Source: Flaviramulus sp. (GTDB lineage Bacteria > Bacteroidota > Bacteroidia > Flavobacteriales > Flavobacteriaceae). From it: a DNA stretch of 64,000 bases. A program made the translations under genes and the position numbers. A model generated the notes under the pieces. That model did no database searches and was not told where the DNA came from. It was given only the letters and a program-made list of their open reading frames with translations. Each line of letters starts with the position of its first letter. The stretch's first letter is position 1. Of the stretch, positions 9,401 to 20,552 are shown piece after piece. The DNA lies in the NCBI GenBank assembly GCA_030731745.1, contig JANQTJ010000020.1:1-64000 (forward strand), in the 5' to 3' direction.

Positions 9401-12400
9401 CGCTACACCTGTCGCTACATCTGGTCCTGCATTGGTAACCGTTAATGTAAATGTTACCGTATCGCCTACGTTTGGACTCGTGTTACTTATCGTTTTGCTG
9501 ATACTTAAATCGGCTTCTTGTATTGTTACGCCTACAGTGTCTTCATCATCGTCTGGGATGCCATCACCATTATCATCTACCGTATCATCGCTTGTTGGAT
9601 CACTGTCTGGATCATACTGATCTGAAGCTGTAATCTCTACGCCGTTAATGTACTCATTTGCAGCTCCTGTTGGAGCATCTACCGTAACATCAAAGGTTAA
9701 TGTAACGGTATCTGTGCCTAATGGTACGCTTAAGCCTGTCCAATTTACTGTGTCTAACCCTGCTAAGCTTCCTGCGCCACTTATGTTAGTAACATTACTG
9801 TAGCCCGCTGGCACAACATCTTGTATAGAAACACCCGTGGCCGCTACACTTCCGTCATTACTCAAGGTAATACTAAAGGTAACTACATCACCTACATTTG
9901 GCGTGCTGTCACTTACTGCTTTTGATATACTTAAATCTGAGGTCTGTGGCGTTACCGTGAAGTTATCTTCATCATCTTCACTTTGATCGCCATCATCGTT
10001 GTCAGGAGTACTGTTTGGATCGAACTGATCGCTACCGGTAATCTCTGCTACGTTGGTGTATTCTCCTGCTGTACCCGTTGGGGCATTAACTACAACATCG
10101 TAACTTAAAGTGATACTTGTTGTACCTGCTATACTTGCTATACTCCAATCGATTTGGTTACCTGTCTGGATACCTCCATTATCAATTGTAACTGTGGTAA
10201 TGGTATAACCTGCTGGTACAACATCCGAGACATCGACATTGGTCGCTGTATCTGGCCCATTGTTGGTCACAACAACCTCGAAGGTTACCGTATCCCCTAC
10301 ATTGGGGGTAGCACTACTTGCTGCACTGATGCCTTTGGCTAAAGATAAATCGGCTTGTGCTGGTACTACGACTTCATCATCCTCGTCATCTTCACTCTGG
10401 TCGCCATCATCGTTATCTGGATTACTATCTGGATCATACTGATCACTACCTGTAACTTCAGCTATATTTCTATATTCATCAACAGCACCTGTTGGAGCAT
10501 TAACTGTCACTTGATAACTTACAGTTGTTCCTGCTAATGGTACGTTCAGACCGCCCCAAGTAATTGTGGTATTACCAAGATTGAATGTTCCGCCGTTATC
10601 TATACTGCCTGGAACTAAACTATAACCTATTGGTAAGACATCATCGATACTTACGCCTGTACCTACTGCTGTACCACCATTGCTTATTGCTATACTAAAA
10701 GTCAGTATATCGCCTACGTTTACTGGTGCGCCATTGACGTCGGCTACCGTTTTATCTATTGATAAATCTGCTGTTTGTGGTACGATAACAAAAGTATCTT
10801 CATCATCGTCATCGCCCCCTGTTGTTGGGTCGTTGTCACCATCAGCATTATCTTCATCTACTGTATTGTCTGTTGTTGGATCACTATCGGGATCGTATTG
10901 ATCGCTTCCTGTGATTTGTGTCACATTTAAATATTCGTTTGGTACTCCTGTTGGAGCATTCACAGTTGCTTCATAAGTTACCGTAATACTGCCACTTGAC
11001 GGTACACTTAAGCCTGACCAAGTCGCTGTGTTACCAGCACCTGTTCCCGCATTGTTTACTCTCCCTAAAGTATAACCTATTGGAAGGATATCTTCTACTG
11101 ATACGCCAGTGGCAGTATCTGGACCATCATTGGTAATCACCAATTCGAACACTAACGTATCGCCTACATTTGGTGTCGCGCTCCCTGAGGCTAAACCTTT
11201 AGCTATACTTAAATCTGCCTGTGCTGGTGCTATCGTAATAGCATCCTCGTCATCATCGTCGCCATCGCCATCGCCATCCTCATCCACTGTCTCATCGGTA
11301 GTTGGGTCACTATCTGGATCGTACTGATCACTTGCCGTGATTTGTACTGCATTGGTATACTCACCTGCTGCTCCTGTTGGGGCATTAACTAACGCCTCAT
11401 AAGTAAGCACTACTGTACCATTATTTGCCGCTACACTTAATCCTGTCCAACTTGCTGTGTTACCTGTTGGTGTCCCACCATTATTTACTGTTCCTAATGT
11501 ATAGCCTGCTGGTAAAATATCTTCTACCGCTACACCTGTCGCTACATCTGGTCCTGCATTGGTAACCGTTAATGTAAATGTTACCGTATCGCCTACGTTT
11601 GGACTCGTGTTACTTATCGTTTTGCTGATACTTAAATCGGCTTCTTGTATTGTTACGCCTACAGTGTCTTCATCATCGTCTGGGATGCCATCACCATTAT
11701 CATCTACCGTATCATCGCTTGTTGGATCACTGTCTGGATCATACTGATCTGAAGCTGTAATCTCTACGCCGTTAATGTACTCATTTGCAGCTCCTGTTGG
11801 AGCATCTACCGTAACATCAAAGGTTAATGTAACGGTATCTGTGCCTAATGGTACGCTTAAGCCTGTCCAATTTACTGTGTCTAACCCTGCTAAGCTTCCT
11901 GCGCCACTTATGTTAGTAACATTACTGTAGCCCGCTGGCACAACATCTTGTATAGAAACACCCGTGGCCGCTACACTTCCGTCATTACTCAAGGTAATAC
12001 TAAAGGTAACTACATCACCTACATTTGGCGTGCTGTCACTTACTGCTTTTGATATACTTAAATCTGAGGTCTGTGGCGTTACCGTGAAGTTATCTTCATC
12101 ATCTTCACTTTGATCGCCATCATCGTTGTCAGGAGTACTGTTTGGATCGAACTGATCGCTACCGGTAATCTCTGCTACGTTGGTGTATTCTCCTGCTGTA
12201 CCCGTTGGGGCATTAACTACAACATCGTAACTTAAAGTGATACTTGTTGTACCTGCTATACTTGCTATACTCCAATCGATTTGGTTACCTGTCTGGATAC
12301 CTCCATTATCAATTGTAACTGTGGTAATGGTATAACCTGCTGGTACAACATCCGAGACATCGACATTGGTCGCTGTATCTGGCCCATTGTTGGTCACAAC

Positions 12401-15400
12401 AACCTCGAAGGTTACCGTATCCCCTACATTGGGGGTAGCACTACTTGCTGCACTGATGCCTTTGGCTAAAGATAAATCGGCTTGTTGAATTACAAAAGTA
12501 ACGGTATCTTCATCATCATCATCGCCACCAGTTGATGGATCGTTATCGCCATCGGCATTATCTTCATCTACTGTATTGTCTGTTGTTGGATCACTATCAG
12601 GGTCATCTAGATCACTTGCTATAATTTGCGCACTATTTGTATAATTCCCTGAGTCATTTACAATAGCATCGTAAGTTACTGTAGTTGATAATCCATTACT
12701 TAAAGATAAATTATTCCAAACAATTGAATTATTTCCGATATTATAAACTCCCGAATCTGTTATAGTTCCTGGTACAATATCAAAACCTGAAGGTAAAAGG
12801 TCTTCAATATCTACACCTGTAGCATCACCTGCTCCAAAGTTTTCTAATAAAATGGTAAATGTGACTGTATCTCCAACTGAACCCGAAATTGGCAAAACAG
12901 ATTTTGTTAATTGTAAATCTGCTGTTTCTAATACTATAGTAGCATTGTCTTCGTCATCTTCACTCTGGTCGCCATCATCATTATTTGCATTACTATCAGG
13001 ATCTGATTGGTCGCTAGATATAATTTCAGCTGTATTTAAATATTCATTTACTACACCAGTAGGTGTGTTAATAGTCGCTATTATATTTAAAACAGCAGGA
13101 ACTCCAGTAGTAATAGAACCTATATCCCAAACTCCTGTTCCTGCGTTATAATTACCTCCTGAATCATCACTTTGATAAGCATATCCACTAGGTAATTGAT
13201 CTAAAACATCAACATTTGTTGCTGTATTTGGACCAGCATTTGTTACTGTTATTGTAAATGTAACATTATCGCCAACACTAACATTAGTTGGAGAAACTGT
13301 TTTTTGTAATGATAAATCTGCAGATAGAATAGTAACTGATGCTGTATCTTCATCATCATCATCGCCACCAGTTGCAGGGTCTCCATCACCATCGGCATTA
13401 TCCTCATCTACTGTTTCATCTGTAGCTGGGTCACTATCTGGATCTAAATTATCACTTGCCGTAATTTGAGCAGAATTCACATAAGGTCCCGAAGCATTAA
13501 CGGTTGCGTTAAAAGTTAAGTTTAAAGTTGCTCCATTTAAAATAGCTAAATTAGTCCAGCTGATAGTTTGTGTTCCTAAATCGAATGTGCCACCATTCGA
13601 AACTGTTCCAGGCACTAAAGAAAAACCTAATGGCAAAACATCTTCAACATTAACACCAGTTGCATCAGCATTTGTTGCACTTGTATCATTATTGAAAATG
13701 GAAACTGTAAATGTAACAATGTCTCCTACATTTACATTTGGAGTTGATACCGTTTTTGTTAATTCTAAATCTGAAATTGGATTAATAGTAATAGTTACTT
13801 CATCTGACGCATTACTACACGTTCCGTTGGAAACAGTCCATCTAAAAACATACGTTCCAACTGTTGTTCCTGTAACTACAGTTGCGGGATCATTTTCATC
13901 AATAAAATTAGCTGCAGAAGGACCAGAAACTTGAGTCCAAGTTCCTACTCCAGCACTTGCGGGAGTTGCGCCTAACGTTACTGTTGAAAATTCTGGTAAA
14001 GATTGATCTGGGCCTGCGTTTGCAGTTATTGGATCTGAATATATAAGAATTTCCATAGTGTCAACGGAAGTACATCCTCCTCCAACTGCTGTCCAAGTAA
14101 ATTGATATGTTCCAGCAGATAACCCAAGCACTAAACTATTTGGGTTATTTGGTGCTGTAATTGTTGCCGGAGCTCCTCCTGTTTGCGTCCAAGTTCCAGT
14201 ACCTTCAGCCAAAGGTGTTGCTGAAAGAAAAGCTTGAGTGTTGTCACAATATTCCTGATCTGGACCTGCAATTGCTTGAGAAGGCGGTATTCCTGTATAA
14301 GTTAAACTTACTACATCAGATTGTGGTGCACATGCAGATGGATTTACAAAAGTTGCTCCTGAAGATGGAGGAGGATCATTTGTAACTGTCCAAGTTAATA
14401 CATACACATCATCAATTCCGTCATTTCCAACATCATCTGGAATATTACTTAATGATGTTTGTGGGTTATTAGGAGAGTCTATGATTACAAGACCGCCAGA
14501 TGGATCATCTCCAGGATTTGCAAAAGACCATTGACCAATTCCAACAGCTGGAGCCGTTGCATTAAGCACTGTATTTTGTTGACATGCTAATGGCTGATTT
14601 GGACCAGCTTCAGCTGGACTAGGCCCTTCAAAAACCTCAATTCTTACTATACTTGATTTATCTGTACAAAAACCTGTAGCAAAATTTAATTCGAATATAT
14701 ATAACCCAGGAGCTGATAATCCATTTACATCTGTTGTTTCACTATTGTTTGGCGATACAATTGTTGCTGCCGCTGGACCTGACAAAAACCGCCACTCTGA
14801 GGTAACATCAGCTGGAATTTCAGGAAACATCATCGTTGGATCTAAATTACCAGTCGTTAATGTTGCAGTTGTTGTATCTCCCATGCATATAAATTGGTTT
14901 TCGCCTGCATTAGGATCTTGACTCGGTCCATCACTAACTGTTACAGTTACCTGTTCTGTATTATTACACACAGATCCAGCTCCAGTATAATCAGTTGTAT
15001 ATTCGAATATGTAAACAGAACCAGCATCAACAGGTGCATTTGCTGTATTACTATTACTTGGTGATTGTGTTGGGGCATAAGGTGCTATAATGGCTGGAGT
15101 TGTATCGCCATCAACAGAAATTATACTCCATGTTCCTGTTGTACCCGATGTTGCTTCTAAAAAAACGCTTGTAACTAAACAAAGTTCTTGATCTGCCATA
15201 GGTTGTGCAGGAGCAAAAACATCAATAGTAACATCATCTGAAGAATTAGGACAAAACGGCGAACTACCAACAATGGTCCATCTAAACACATAAGAGCCTG
15301 TTGTAAGATTTGTTACGTTTATGGCATTGTTTCCTGGATCATTTATAGTTGGTGTGTTTGGTCCAGAAACTACGGTCCACGTTCCAGTTTCAGCATTTGG

Positions 15401-18124
15401 GTTAACTAAAGGATCAGCCGTAATATTTGTGTTTGTCGCCGCACAAATTACTTGATTTCCTCCTTGAATAACAGCTGTAGTAGGTGGAATCCCTACTTCA
15501 ATTGTAACTTGATCTGGTGTAGCGGAGGCTACACAATTCCCAAAATCAATTGCCCATTCAAAAACATAAGTTCCGTCTAATAAATTTGAAAAAGTTGCCG
15601 TTGGACTATTAATATCACTTACAGTATAACCTCCTAAACCAGAAACTAAATTCCATGTACCTTGTCCTCCATCTGGTGCAGGAGTTGCATTCATATCAAA
15701 AGATAATAATACAGGGTCTAAACATAATTGTAATTGGTCTGGGCCAGCATCAATAACTGTACTTGAATCAGCTACAACAACTTCTACTGTATCTAGTGTT
15801 GATGGACATGCATTAGGCGGTGGTGCAGAATAAGCTATTTCCCATTGAAATTCATATTGCCCATCTATTAATCCTGTAACTTCTGATGTTGGGCTATTTG
15901 GACTTGTAAAAGATGCTGCATTTGGCCCTGAAATTTGTGTCCAAGTTCCTGTCTCATCAACATCTGGTACATTTCCACTAAGGTTTGGAATTGTCGTCAC
16001 ACCAGATCCAAAACAAAAATCTGCCCCAGCATCAGCTATTGTAGGCGATTCATCTGCCGAAGTTGTTATAATAACATCATCCGTTGCAGCTGGGCCACAG
16101 TTTACAAAATCATTTAAAAGAGACCATGTTAATGTATAAACCGTTGAAGGTAATGCAAAACCTGTTGCTATCGCATTTGGATCATTTACATCAGAAAAAA
16201 CGACGCTGGGATCTGAGGCAGTCCATGTTCCTGTTTGGCTATCTGTACCTGGATCTGCAGCTAATTGTACCGGCGCATTAAAACAAACTGTTTGATTTGC
16301 TCCAGCTTCAACAGGAGAATTATCTAAAGGAGAAACAAAAACACTAGTATCAGATACTAGTGGTGGTGTACAATTTGGGCCAGCAGTTACAGTATATCTA
16401 AACACATATTCCCCTGGAATAAGTCCCGATATAGTTGTGGTTCTAGCATAAATATCTGCTATGGTTGCAGTATTTGGACCAGATACCTGAGACCATACTG
16501 AAATTTCTCCAGGTAAAATGGCACTACCAGCAATTGTACCTCCAACTTGACCACAAATAAAAGTTTGAGGCGATCCTGCATTGGCACCAGATATAGGAGT
16601 AGAAATAAATATATTAATGGCATCGTTAGCAGTATCACAACTCTGTAAAAGATTACCTGTTCTTATTCTTCTAAAATTTACTGTATATGTACCGGCAACA
16701 TCAAAAACATTAATATTGGCTGTACCACTATTTGCACTTCCCAAATTTGTATATGCTGTTGGAAATGTTAGTCCTGAATCTGCAGGACCGTTAACAATAC
16801 TATATTCTGTTCCATTTCCGCTTGTTGAAGCATATGGAACAGGAATTGACGTATCACCACAATCTCCAATAATATCGTTACCAGAATTTGCACTCATGCT
16901 TATAGGATTTACATTATACCTAACATTAACAATAGCACTGGATGTACAAAGAGTAGCCGAGTTTTCAATGGTATACCTAAATTGGTAGGCACTAGGAGAT
17001 GTAAGTCCTGTAACCTGTGTTGTGGCACTAGTTGGGTCTACTATTGTAGCGGCAGGACCACTTATTTGTTCCCAAAGTACCGTTTCATTTGTAAAGTCTG
17101 GAGAATTCCCTACTAAAGTCGTTTCAGTAATTGATGGATCACAAAAACGTTGATTATCATTAGAAATGCTAGCCTGTGTAACATCTTGCGTTGCCGGTGG
17201 TACAGTAACTGTAACTGTATCACTACCAGAAACACAAGGTCCAACAACATCCCATCTAAATGTATAAACCCCCTCAGACAAACCATTAACACTTGTATTA
17301 TTCGCATTAGGACTAACAATATTTGGGCTTGACGGCCCACTAACAAATGACCATGTGCCTTCTTGACCATTAATATTGTTACCTCCAAAGCTTCCGTTTA
17401 AATTTGTGTTTTGGCTTACTGTATAACAGTTAGATAATGTTTGATCAGTACCAGCATCAACTGGTGTTTCACCACCATAATTAGTAATTATAATGTCATC
17501 AAAGGATTCACAAAATTGTCCTGGTGCATATTCGGCACCTGTAATAGTCCATCTTAAAGTAGTTGTCCCAGCACTGCCTTCAGGTAAAGTAATTGTAGAT
17601 GTGGCAGAATTAATTTGGTTAACTACAACTCCTGCCCCGTTAGTTCCATTTACAGACCAAACTCCCGTTTCTCCGGGGTTATCTGGAGCATTTGCATTTA
17701 TTATTAACGAACCTGAACTGTCTGGACAAGAAGACACATCTGAACCTGCATCAGCTATGGTAATTGGCTCTACTATAAACGAAACTGTTTGAGAAGGTGT
17801 ATCTCCATTTGGGCAAACCGCGGATAACTGAAATATATATGTGTTTCCTCCAGAAAATCCTGTAATTACTGGATTATCAATTGAAGGGTCACTAATAACT
17901 ACTAATGGACCTCCGATTTGTGACCACGTAGGCCCTTCTGCATAAGTATCTGGTGAATTACCATTTAACTGAAAAAGGTCATTAGAACAAATTGTTTGAT
18001 CAATGCCAGCATTTATTGTACATGATTGAGCATTTAATGAATCTGCACCAAATAATAGTAATAGTAATAAAAAAGCATATATGTATGTAATACTTGTTTT
18101 CTTGCCAGGGTAGAGATTATCCAT
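6437..18124 (-). CDS. giant repeat adhesin with T9SS type B (gliding-motility-associated) C-terminal domain
   Basis: A 3,895-residue cell-surface protein. Signal peptide: residues 1-33, ending SLNAQ. Residues 34 to about 1450 hold about 15 Ig/PKD-like units of about 95 residues, each with DAGPDQ..C near the start and GTWSQVSGP then [15 protein letters not shown]. About 1450 to 3800 hold 17 DUF11 repeats (DLSLxKTVxxxxPNVGDxVTF ... NxGPxxATxVxVxDxLPxGY) joined by Asp-rich linkers such as [19 protein letters not shown] that probably bind calcium. The last 95 residues ([18 protein letters not shown] ... YNRWGNVVY ... [13 protein letters not shown]) are a clear type B sorting domain. Two 425-residue segments (about 1880-2305 and 2589-3014) match at every stretch compared. 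Probable role: adhesion or gliding, exported with the two genes downstream. No catalytic domain is visible. Confidence 0.95.
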   Translation of the reverse strand: MDNLYPGKKTSITYIYAFLLLLLLFGADSLNAQSCTINAGIDQTICSNDLFQLNGNSPDTYAEGPTWSQIGGPLVVISDPSIDNPVITGFSGGNTYIFQLSAVCPNGDTPSQTVSFIVEPITIADAGSDVSSCPDSSGSLIINANAPDNPGETGVWSVNGTNGAGVVVNQINSATSTITLPEGSAGTTTLRWTITGAEYAPGQFCESFDDIIITNYGGETPVDAGTDQTLSNCYTVSQNTNLNGSFGGNNINGQEGTWSFVSGPSSPNIVSPNANNTSVNGLSEGVYTFRWDVVGPCVSGSDTVTVTVPPATQDVTQASISNDNQRFCDPSITETTLVGNSPDFTNETVLWEQISGPAATIVDPTSATTQVTGLTSPSAYQFRYTIENSATLCTSSAIVNVRYNVNPISMSANSGNDIIGDCGDTSIPVPYASTSGNGTEYSIVNGPADSGLTFPTAYTNLGSANSGTANINVFDVAGTYTVNFRRIRTGNLLQSCDTANDAINIFISTPISGANAGSPQTFICGQVGGTIAGSAILPGEISVWSQVSGPNTATIADIYARTTTISGLIPGEYVFRYTVTAGPNCTPPLVSDTSVFVSPLDNSPVEAGANQTVCFNAPVQLAADPGTDSQTGTWTASDPSVVFSDVNDPNAIATGFALPSTVYTLTWSLLNDFVNCGPAATDDVIITTSADESPTIADAGADFCFGSGVTTIPNLSGNVPDVDETGTWTQISGPNAASFTSPNSPTSEVTGLIDGQYEFQWEIAYSAPPPNACPSTLDTVEVVVADSSTVIDAGPDQLQLCLDPVLLSFDMNATPAPDGGQGTWNLVSGLGGYTVSDINSPTATFSNLLDGTYVFEWAIDFGNCVASATPDQVTIEVGIPPTTAVIQGGNQVICAATNTNITADPLVNPNAETGTWTVVSGPNTPTINDPGNNAINVTNLTTGSYVFRWTIVGSSPFCPNSSDDVTIDVFAPAQPMADQELCLVTSVFLEATSGTTGTWSIISVDGDTTPAIIAPYAPTQSPSNSNTANAPVDAGSVYIFEYTTDYTGAGSVCNNTEQVTVTVSDGPSQDPNAGENQFICMGDTTTATLTTGNLDPTMMFPEIPADVTSEWRFLSGPAAATIVSPNNSETTDVNGLSAPGLYIFELNFATGFCTDKSSIVRIEVFEGPSPAEAGPNQPLACQQNTVLNATAPAVGIGQWSFANPGDDPSGGLVIIDSPNNPQTSLSNIPDDVGNDGIDDVYVLTWTVTNDPPPSSGATFVNPSACAPQSDVVSLTYTGIPPSQAIAGPDQEYCDNTQAFLSATPLAEGTGTWTQTGGAPATITAPNNPNSLVLGLSAGTYQFTWTAVGGGCTSVDTMEILIYSDPITANAGPDQSLPEFSTVTLGATPASAGVGTWTQVSGPSAANFIDENDPATVVTGTTVGTYVFRWTVSNGTCSNASDEVTITINPISDLELTKTVSTPNVNVGDIVTFTVSIFNNDTSATNADATGVNVEDVLPLGFSLVPGTVSNGGTFDLGTQTISWTNLAILNGATLNLTFNATVNASGPYVNSAQITASDNLDPDSDPATDETVDEDNADGDGDPATGGDDDDEDTASVTILSADLSLQKTVSPTNVSVGDNVTFTITVTNAGPNTATNVDVLDQLPSGYAYQSDDSGGNYNAGTGVWDIGSITTGVPAVLNIIATINTPTGVVNEYLNTAEIISSDQSDPDSNANNDDGDQSEDDEDNATIVLETADLQLTKSVLPISGSVGDTVTFTILLENFGAGDATGVDIEDLLPSGFDIVPGTITDSGVYNIGNNSIVWNNLSLSNGLSTTVTYDAIVNDSGNYTNSAQIIASDLDDPDSDPTTDNTVDEDNADGDNDPSTGGDDDDEDTVTFVIQQADLSLAKGISAASSATPNVGDTVTFEVVVTNNGPDTATNVDVSDVVPAGYTITTVTIDNGGIQTGNQIDWSIASIAGTTSITLSYDVVVNAPTGTAGEYTNVAEITGSDQFDPNSTPDNDDGDQSEDDEDNFTVTPQTSDLSISKAVSDSTPNVGDVVTFSITLSNDGSVAATGVSIQDVVPAGYSNVTNISGAGSLAGLDTVNWTGLSVPLGTDTVTLTFDVTVDAPTGAANEYINGVEITASDQYDPDSDPTSDDTVDDNGDGIPDDDEDTVGVTIQEADLSISKTISNTSPNVGDTVTFTLTVTNAGPDVATGVAVEDILPAGYTLGTVNNGGTPTGNTASWTGLSVAANNGTVVLTYEALVNAPTGAAGEYTNAVQITASDQYDPDSDPTTDETVDEDGDGDGDDDDEDAITIAPAQADLSIAKGLASGSATPNVGDTLVFELVITNDGPDTATGVSVEDILPIGYTLGRVNNAGTGAGNTATWSGLSVPSSGSITVTYEATVNAPTGVPNEYLNVTQITGSDQYDPDSDPTTDNTVDEDNADGDNDPTTGGDDDDEDTFVIVPQTADLSIDKTVADVNGAPVNVGDILTFSIAISNGGTAVGTGVSIDDVLPIGYSLVPGSIDNGGTFNLGNTTITWGGLNVPLAGTTVSYQVTVNAPTGAVDEYRNIAEVTGSDQYDPDSNPDNDDGDQSEDDEDDEVVVPAQADLSLAKGISAASSATPNVGDTVTFEVVVTNNGPDTATNVDVSDVVPAGYTITTVTIDNGGIQTGNQIDWSIASIAGTTSITLSYDVVVNAPTGTAGEYTNVAEITGSDQFDPNSTPDNDDGDQSEDDEDNFTVTPQTSDLSISKAVSDSTPNVGDVVTFSITLSNDGSVAATGVSIQDVVPAGYSNVTNISGAGSLAGLDTVNWTGLSVPLGTDTVTLTFDVTVDAPTGAANEYINGVEITASDQYDPDSDPTSDDTVDDNGDGIPDDDEDTVGVTIQEADLSISKTISNTSPNVGDTVTFTLTVTNAGPDVATGVAVEDILPAGYTLGTVNNGGTPTGNTASWTGLSVAANNGTVVLTYEALVNAPTGAAGEYTNAVQITASDQYDPDSDPTTDETVDEDGDGDGDDDDEDAITIAPAQADLSLTKIVVDGDITPLVGSEITFEIRVFNDGPQDATGVEVMDLLPSGYDFVLYSSTSGTYNESTGLWSLGTVLSGESETLLIDVLVNATGDYLNIAEVTSSDVFDVDSVPNNDDGDQSEDDEDNAIVTPIESVSDLSLVKTVVDGDLTPLVGSEITFQITVTNDGPQDATGVEVTDLLPSGYDYVLFSSTSGAYDETTGIWNIGGIANGESETLLIDVLVNSSGDYLNIAEVTSSDITDSDSTPNNDDGDQSEDDEDNAIVTPVISVADLSLTKDVVDGDTMPIVGSEITFIITVTNDGPQDATGVEVTDLLPSGFDYILFSSTSGTYNEVTGIWNIGNIANGATETLLIDALVNGSGDYLNTAQISGSDVADNDSAPNNDDGDQSEDDEDNVLITPVDAMADLSLVKTVVDNEIMPNVGDEITFQITVNNAGPDAATNVEVIDLLPQGFDFVRFSATSGIYDEVSGLWTVGTVPNGSSQSLFIDVIVNAPTGTAGEYFNSAEVTASDVIDPNSQPNNDDGDQSEDDEDGILVMTETADLSLAKSVSNMNANVGDVVTFTLQIDNAGVDAATGVALEDILPIGYSNITNISDGGELIGNIITWTGLNVPLSGLTITYDATVNMPTLQGGEYLNIAQIIGSDQFDPNSEPDNDDGDQSEDDEDSTFINTPIADIAVTKTVDNANPSIAETVIFTITASNLGGIDATSVEIIDLLPSGYEFISYEASSGIYDELSGLWNIPSVSAGTSEMLEITVKVLDINDYVNTASLEFLDQIDSDESNDTDDATIDPQCLHIYNEFSPNGNGKNEFFYIDCINNYPNNKLEIYNRWGNVVYVKEGYDNTFDGVSNGRAVVNKNEKLPVGTYYYVLDLGDGSEPRAGWLYIVR
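9083..10358 (-). repeat. 1,276-bp direct repeat within the adhesin gene, copy 2 in protein order
   Basis: I found no difference from 11210-12485 in any stretch I compared; the copies diverge at both ends (9082 against 12-base-equivalent 11209, and 10359 against 12486). The offset is 2,127 bases, a multiple of three, so the copies are in the same frame. Each encodes three DUF11 repeats. Confidence 0.9.
11210..12485 (-). repeat. 1,276-bp direct repeat within the adhesin gene, copy 1 in protein order
   Basis: Partner of the copy at 9083-10358. The 851 bases between the copies (10359-11209) encode two further, non-identical DUF11 repeats, so recombination between the copies would remove or add 709 residues without breaking the frame. 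Confidence 0.9.
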
Positions 18125-18515
18125 TTAGAGATTTTTAAAGTTGATATATTAATTGTCTAAAATAAAAAATTGACCTTTTTTTGATACTTTTAAAAAAAAA
18201 TATTTTGTTTTTATCGATAAAATACCAATTAAAACGTTTAAAAATAAAAAATGAGAGAAAATAATACAATAAATATAGTATAACACTGTAAACTCAGTGA
18301 AGCAATTTATATTTCAAATATAAAGACATATATCAACTCCTATGAAATAACTTGTTAACAAAAAATTGTTAATAAATTTCTTACGCTATTAAATTTAGAA
18401 TATTTGCATCAATAATTTGAGTAAATGTTAATCTTCTTTCAATTTTTTCTAAACAATTGAAAAAAAAATATAGATGCTGAAACTTCGAACTTGCATGAAA
18501 AGAAACAATTATTGA
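18125..18515. other. AT-rich intergenic region upstream of the adhesin gene
   Basis: This 391-base stretch is very rich in A and T and holds no supported gene. It must carry the promoter of the minus-strand adhesin operon, but I see no good TAnnTTTG element close to the start codon; TATTTTAG on the minus strand about 40 bases upstream of the start is the nearest, with one mismatch. Confidence 0.4.
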
Positions 18516-18649
18516 AAACTGACGTTACATATTTACAAAGAGATTGACGATATGGAATTTCGATTTCCTAAAGGTAAAATGTCCCACGAGGTTTTAAGAA
18601 ATATGAACCTCTACTAAAAACGCAAATAGAAGAAACAAGCAACTCATAA
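18516..18649 (+). pseudogene. possible remnant of a protein-coding gene, frameshifted
   Basis: Two short frames read like protein. From 18516 the frame gives LTLHIYKEIDDMEFRFPKG and then KMSHEVLRN before a stop at 18615. A second frame gives KKYEPLLKTQIEETSNS and stops at 18647-18649. A single frameshift near 18592-18598 would join them into one basic and acidic C-terminal fragment. I do not recognise the family. The position beside a recombinase and a broken tRNA fits mobile-element debris, but the piece is short and chance cannot be excluded. Confidence 0.25.
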
Positions 18650-18804
18650 ACTCATCATCAAACAAAATTATTGATATTAGGGCAAAACAATATTTTTGAT
18701 GTCAAATATATTCAAAACCAATTATTCTAAATTAAATCTGTGAAAACTACAAAATGTTGTATCTATGTTGTACCTGATTAAAAAACACAACCTTTATAAA
18801 CGAA

Positions 18805-18832
18805 AAAAGCCGAAGATTCCTCTTCGGCTTTT
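18805..18832 (-). terminator. strong intrinsic terminator following the tRNA-Leu relic
   Basis: Read on the minus strand: AAAAGCCGAAGA, loop GGAA, TCTTCGGCTTTT, then further T residues. The 12-bp perfect stem begins 2 bases after the discriminator position of the tRNA-like sequence, so it looks like the original terminator of that tRNA gene. Confidence 0.85.
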
Positions 18833-18833
18833 G

Positions 18834-18915
18834 TACAGGCGGCGAGACTCAAACTCCCACACATTGCTGCATTAGATCCTAAGTCTAACTTGTCTACCAA
18901 CTCCTCTAGGTTCAA
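18834..18915 (-). pseudogene. degenerate tRNA-Leu (anticodon UAG)
   Basis: The minus strand aligns along its length to bacterial tRNA-Leu(UAG): AGTTGGTAGACAAG for the D loop, TTAGA-CTTAGGA-TCTAA for an intact anticodon arm with TAG, a long variable arm GCA-GCAA-TGT, and GGGAG-TTTGAGT-CTCGC for the T arm. The acceptor stem does not pair (TTGAACC against CGCCTGT gives one Watson-Crick pair), the D stem has lost two of three pairs, the T stem has a G-G mismatch and the invariant C56 is T. It therefore should not make a working tRNA. A TAAATTTG promoter-like box at 18913-18920 overlaps its 5' end. It lies between the integrase and the adhesin and probably marks an old integration. Confidence 0.75.
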
Positions 18916-19027
18916 ATTTATTGATTTTTGGCCTTTATTTGGCTAGGTCCAAAAACGATTTTACAACCACAAACTAATACTTTCCACTATTTGAAAAACC
19001 CTACTTAACCCAAAAACCAATTTTAAA

Positions 19028-20248
19028 TCACTCTAATATCAATTTTAGCTTTTCCATGTCCTGACTCACCTTCTTTTCCACTACTCTAGCGTAGATTTGT
19101 GTTGTCGCCAACTTTGTATGACCCAAAAGTTTTGAAACCGTTTCTATTGGAACACCATTAGTTAAAGTTACGGTTGTGGCAAAGGTGTGACGCGCCATAT
19201 GAAAAGTAAGGTTCTTATTGATACCGCAAAGATCCGCTAGTTCCTTTAGATAGCTATTCAATTTTTGATTGGACAATTTAGGTAGAAGAATATCATTATT
19301 AGAAGTTCTAAAATTATTTTTATACTTATCGATTAAGAAACTAGCCTTAGGAAGTAAAGGTATTTTAAAAGGTGTTCCAGTCTTAATTCTCTTGGCTGAT
19401 ATCCAAGAAAGACCATCTATTCCCTTTACTAAATTAACGGTTGTCAATCGAACAATATCACTATAAGAAATACCTGTATAACAACTAAAAACAAATAAAT
19501 CTTTAACAACTACTAGACGTTCAATCTTAGAGGATAAATTCTCAATACTTTGTAATTCCTCGCTAGTAAGAAATTCTCGTTCCTTCTTTTCAATTTTTAT
19601 TTTATAATTAACAAATGGGTCTCTATCAATCCATTCCATCTGATAAGCAAGAGTAACCATTCTACGTAATCGTTTTATATGTTTCATAGCTGTATTATTT
19701 CCAATTTTAGATTGGCCACTCTTTGGTATATACGAGCGCAGAAAATCTTCAAAACCTATTACAAAACTATAATCAAGTTCAGAGAGAAGAATATCGGTAA
19801 TTTTATATTCTTTTAAAATATACTCCATCATATACCTTTGACTAGTCTTATATTGACCCATAGTATTTTTATGCAACTTGTGTTGCATCTTATGATTATG
19901 ATAGTCAATAAGATTTTGAAAAGAAAAACGCCTACTGTCTTCACCTAGATATCTAGCTTTTACCATTTGGGAAGTAAATGGCTTATCGTCCTTCTTAAAA
20001 TCTTCGTAAATCCGATAAACTTTTGATTGTACCTCGTTCAAATAAAGATTTAGAATACGTGAATCCTTATCTGTCCCAATTGCTCTCTGGGTTTTTTCAT
20101 CCCAAGTAGTAATATTAATTTTCCTTTTGAGACTAACATTAACGCGCTTACCATTTAAGGTAATACGCACGTAGATATTTACTTGATCTTTAATGACTCG
20201 TTTACCGTATACCCAAAACAGTACTGAAAATGTTGTTGAAGTTCTCAT
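19028..20248 (-). CDS. tyrosine site-specific recombinase (integrase) of the Bacteroidota mobile-element type
   Basis: A 406-residue integrase. Residues 1-85 form an arm-site DNA-binding domain (VYGKRVIKDQVNIYVRIT, a pattern of Bacteroidota integrases), about 108-205 the SAM-like core-binding domain, and 225-406 the catalytic domain. Catalytic residues visible are His350 and Arg353 in HMARHTF, His377 in LGHTKLATTQIY, the nucleophile Tyr386, and Lys286 as a candidate. The first catalytic arginine, normally in a TGLR motif, is absent (TGISYSDI at 258-265), a change also known in IntDOT-type enzymes. It is flanked by tRNA-Asp and the tRNA-Leu relic, with no excision, mobilisation or cargo genes nearby, so it looks like the remainder of an integrative element. 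The reading frame is intact. Confidence 0.92.
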   Translation of the reverse strand: MRTSTTFSVLFWVYGKRVIKDQVNIYVRITLNGKRVNVSLKRKINITTWDEKTQRAIGTDKDSRILNLYLNEVQSKVYRIYEDFKKDDKPFTSQMVKARYLGEDSRRFSFQNLIDYHNHKMQHKLHKNTMGQYKTSQRYMMEYILKEYKITDILLSELDYSFVIGFEDFLRSYIPKSGQSKIGNNTAMKHIKRLRRMVTLAYQMEWIDRDPFVNYKIKIEKKEREFLTSEELQSIENLSSKIERLVVVKDLFVFSCYTGISYSDIVRLTTVNLVKGIDGLSWISAKRIKTGTPFKIPLLPKASFLIDKYKNNFRTSNNDILLPKLSNQKLNSYLKELADLCGINKNLTFHMARHTFATTVTLTNGVPIETVSKLLGHTKLATTQIYARVVEKKVSQDMEKLKLILE

Positions 20249-20420
20249 AGTTGTCGTCTTTTAATGGTTAAACATTATTGAGACGAAAGTCAAATCAACT
20301 ATAATTATATGAGTAAGTTACGTAATTCTGTCAACATAATTAGTAATAAAAAGATATGTTGACGATTTGTGACCTTTTAGAATCAAATAGAACCGAATTC
20401 TATGATTCCCCTAAAAAGAT

Positions 20421-20454
20421 AAATCCTTGTAAATCATATGATTTACAAGGATTT
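20421..20454 (-). terminator. perfect 34-base palindrome downstream of tRNA-Asp
   Basis: AAATCCTTGTAAAT, CATATG, ATTTACAAGGATTT is a complete palindrome 24 bases downstream of the tRNA-Asp 3' end. On the minus strand a T-rich run (ATCTTTTTAGG) follows, which fits a terminator for the tRNA transcript. Because it is fully symmetrical it could also be a protein-binding site. Confidence 0.6.
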
Positions 20455-20478
20455 GAGGGTTTTTGACAACCCTTTTTG

Positions 20479-20552
20479 CGGTCTGGACGGGACTCGAACC
20501 CGCGACCTTCGCCGTGACAGGGCGACATTCTAACCAACTGAACTACCAGACC
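20479..20552 (-). tRNA. tRNA-Asp (anticodon GTC)
   Basis: A 74-base cloverleaf on the minus strand: acceptor GGTCTGG pairs with CCAGACC, discriminator G, D arm TAGTTCAGTTGGTTAGA, anticodon arm with CTGTCAC (GTC anticodon at 20516-20518), and T arm GCGGGTTCGAGTCCCGT. The CCA end is not encoded. All stems pair and invariant bases are present. Confidence 0.97.

Noticed and set aside
6900-13700. Regularly spaced similar DNA segments that could suggest a CRISPR array
   Set aside because: The units are about 350-450 bases, lie in a single open frame and vary by codon; they are DUF11 protein repeats.
6438-18100. Many plus-strand and minus-strand open frames of 60-135 codons inside the adhesin gene
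   Set aside because: They mirror the repeats of the adhesin (for instance identical frames 2,127 bases apart) and have biased Ser/Thr-rich or low-complexity composition; they are shadows, not genes.
18834-18915. A functional tRNA-Leu gene
   Set aside because: The acceptor stem cannot pair and the D stem and invariant C56 are lost; it is better described as a relic.
18834-20552. tRNA-Asp 3' end and tRNA-Leu relic as paired attachment-site repeats
   Set aside because: They share only short T-arm similarity common to all tRNAs; no exact repeat of useful length was found.
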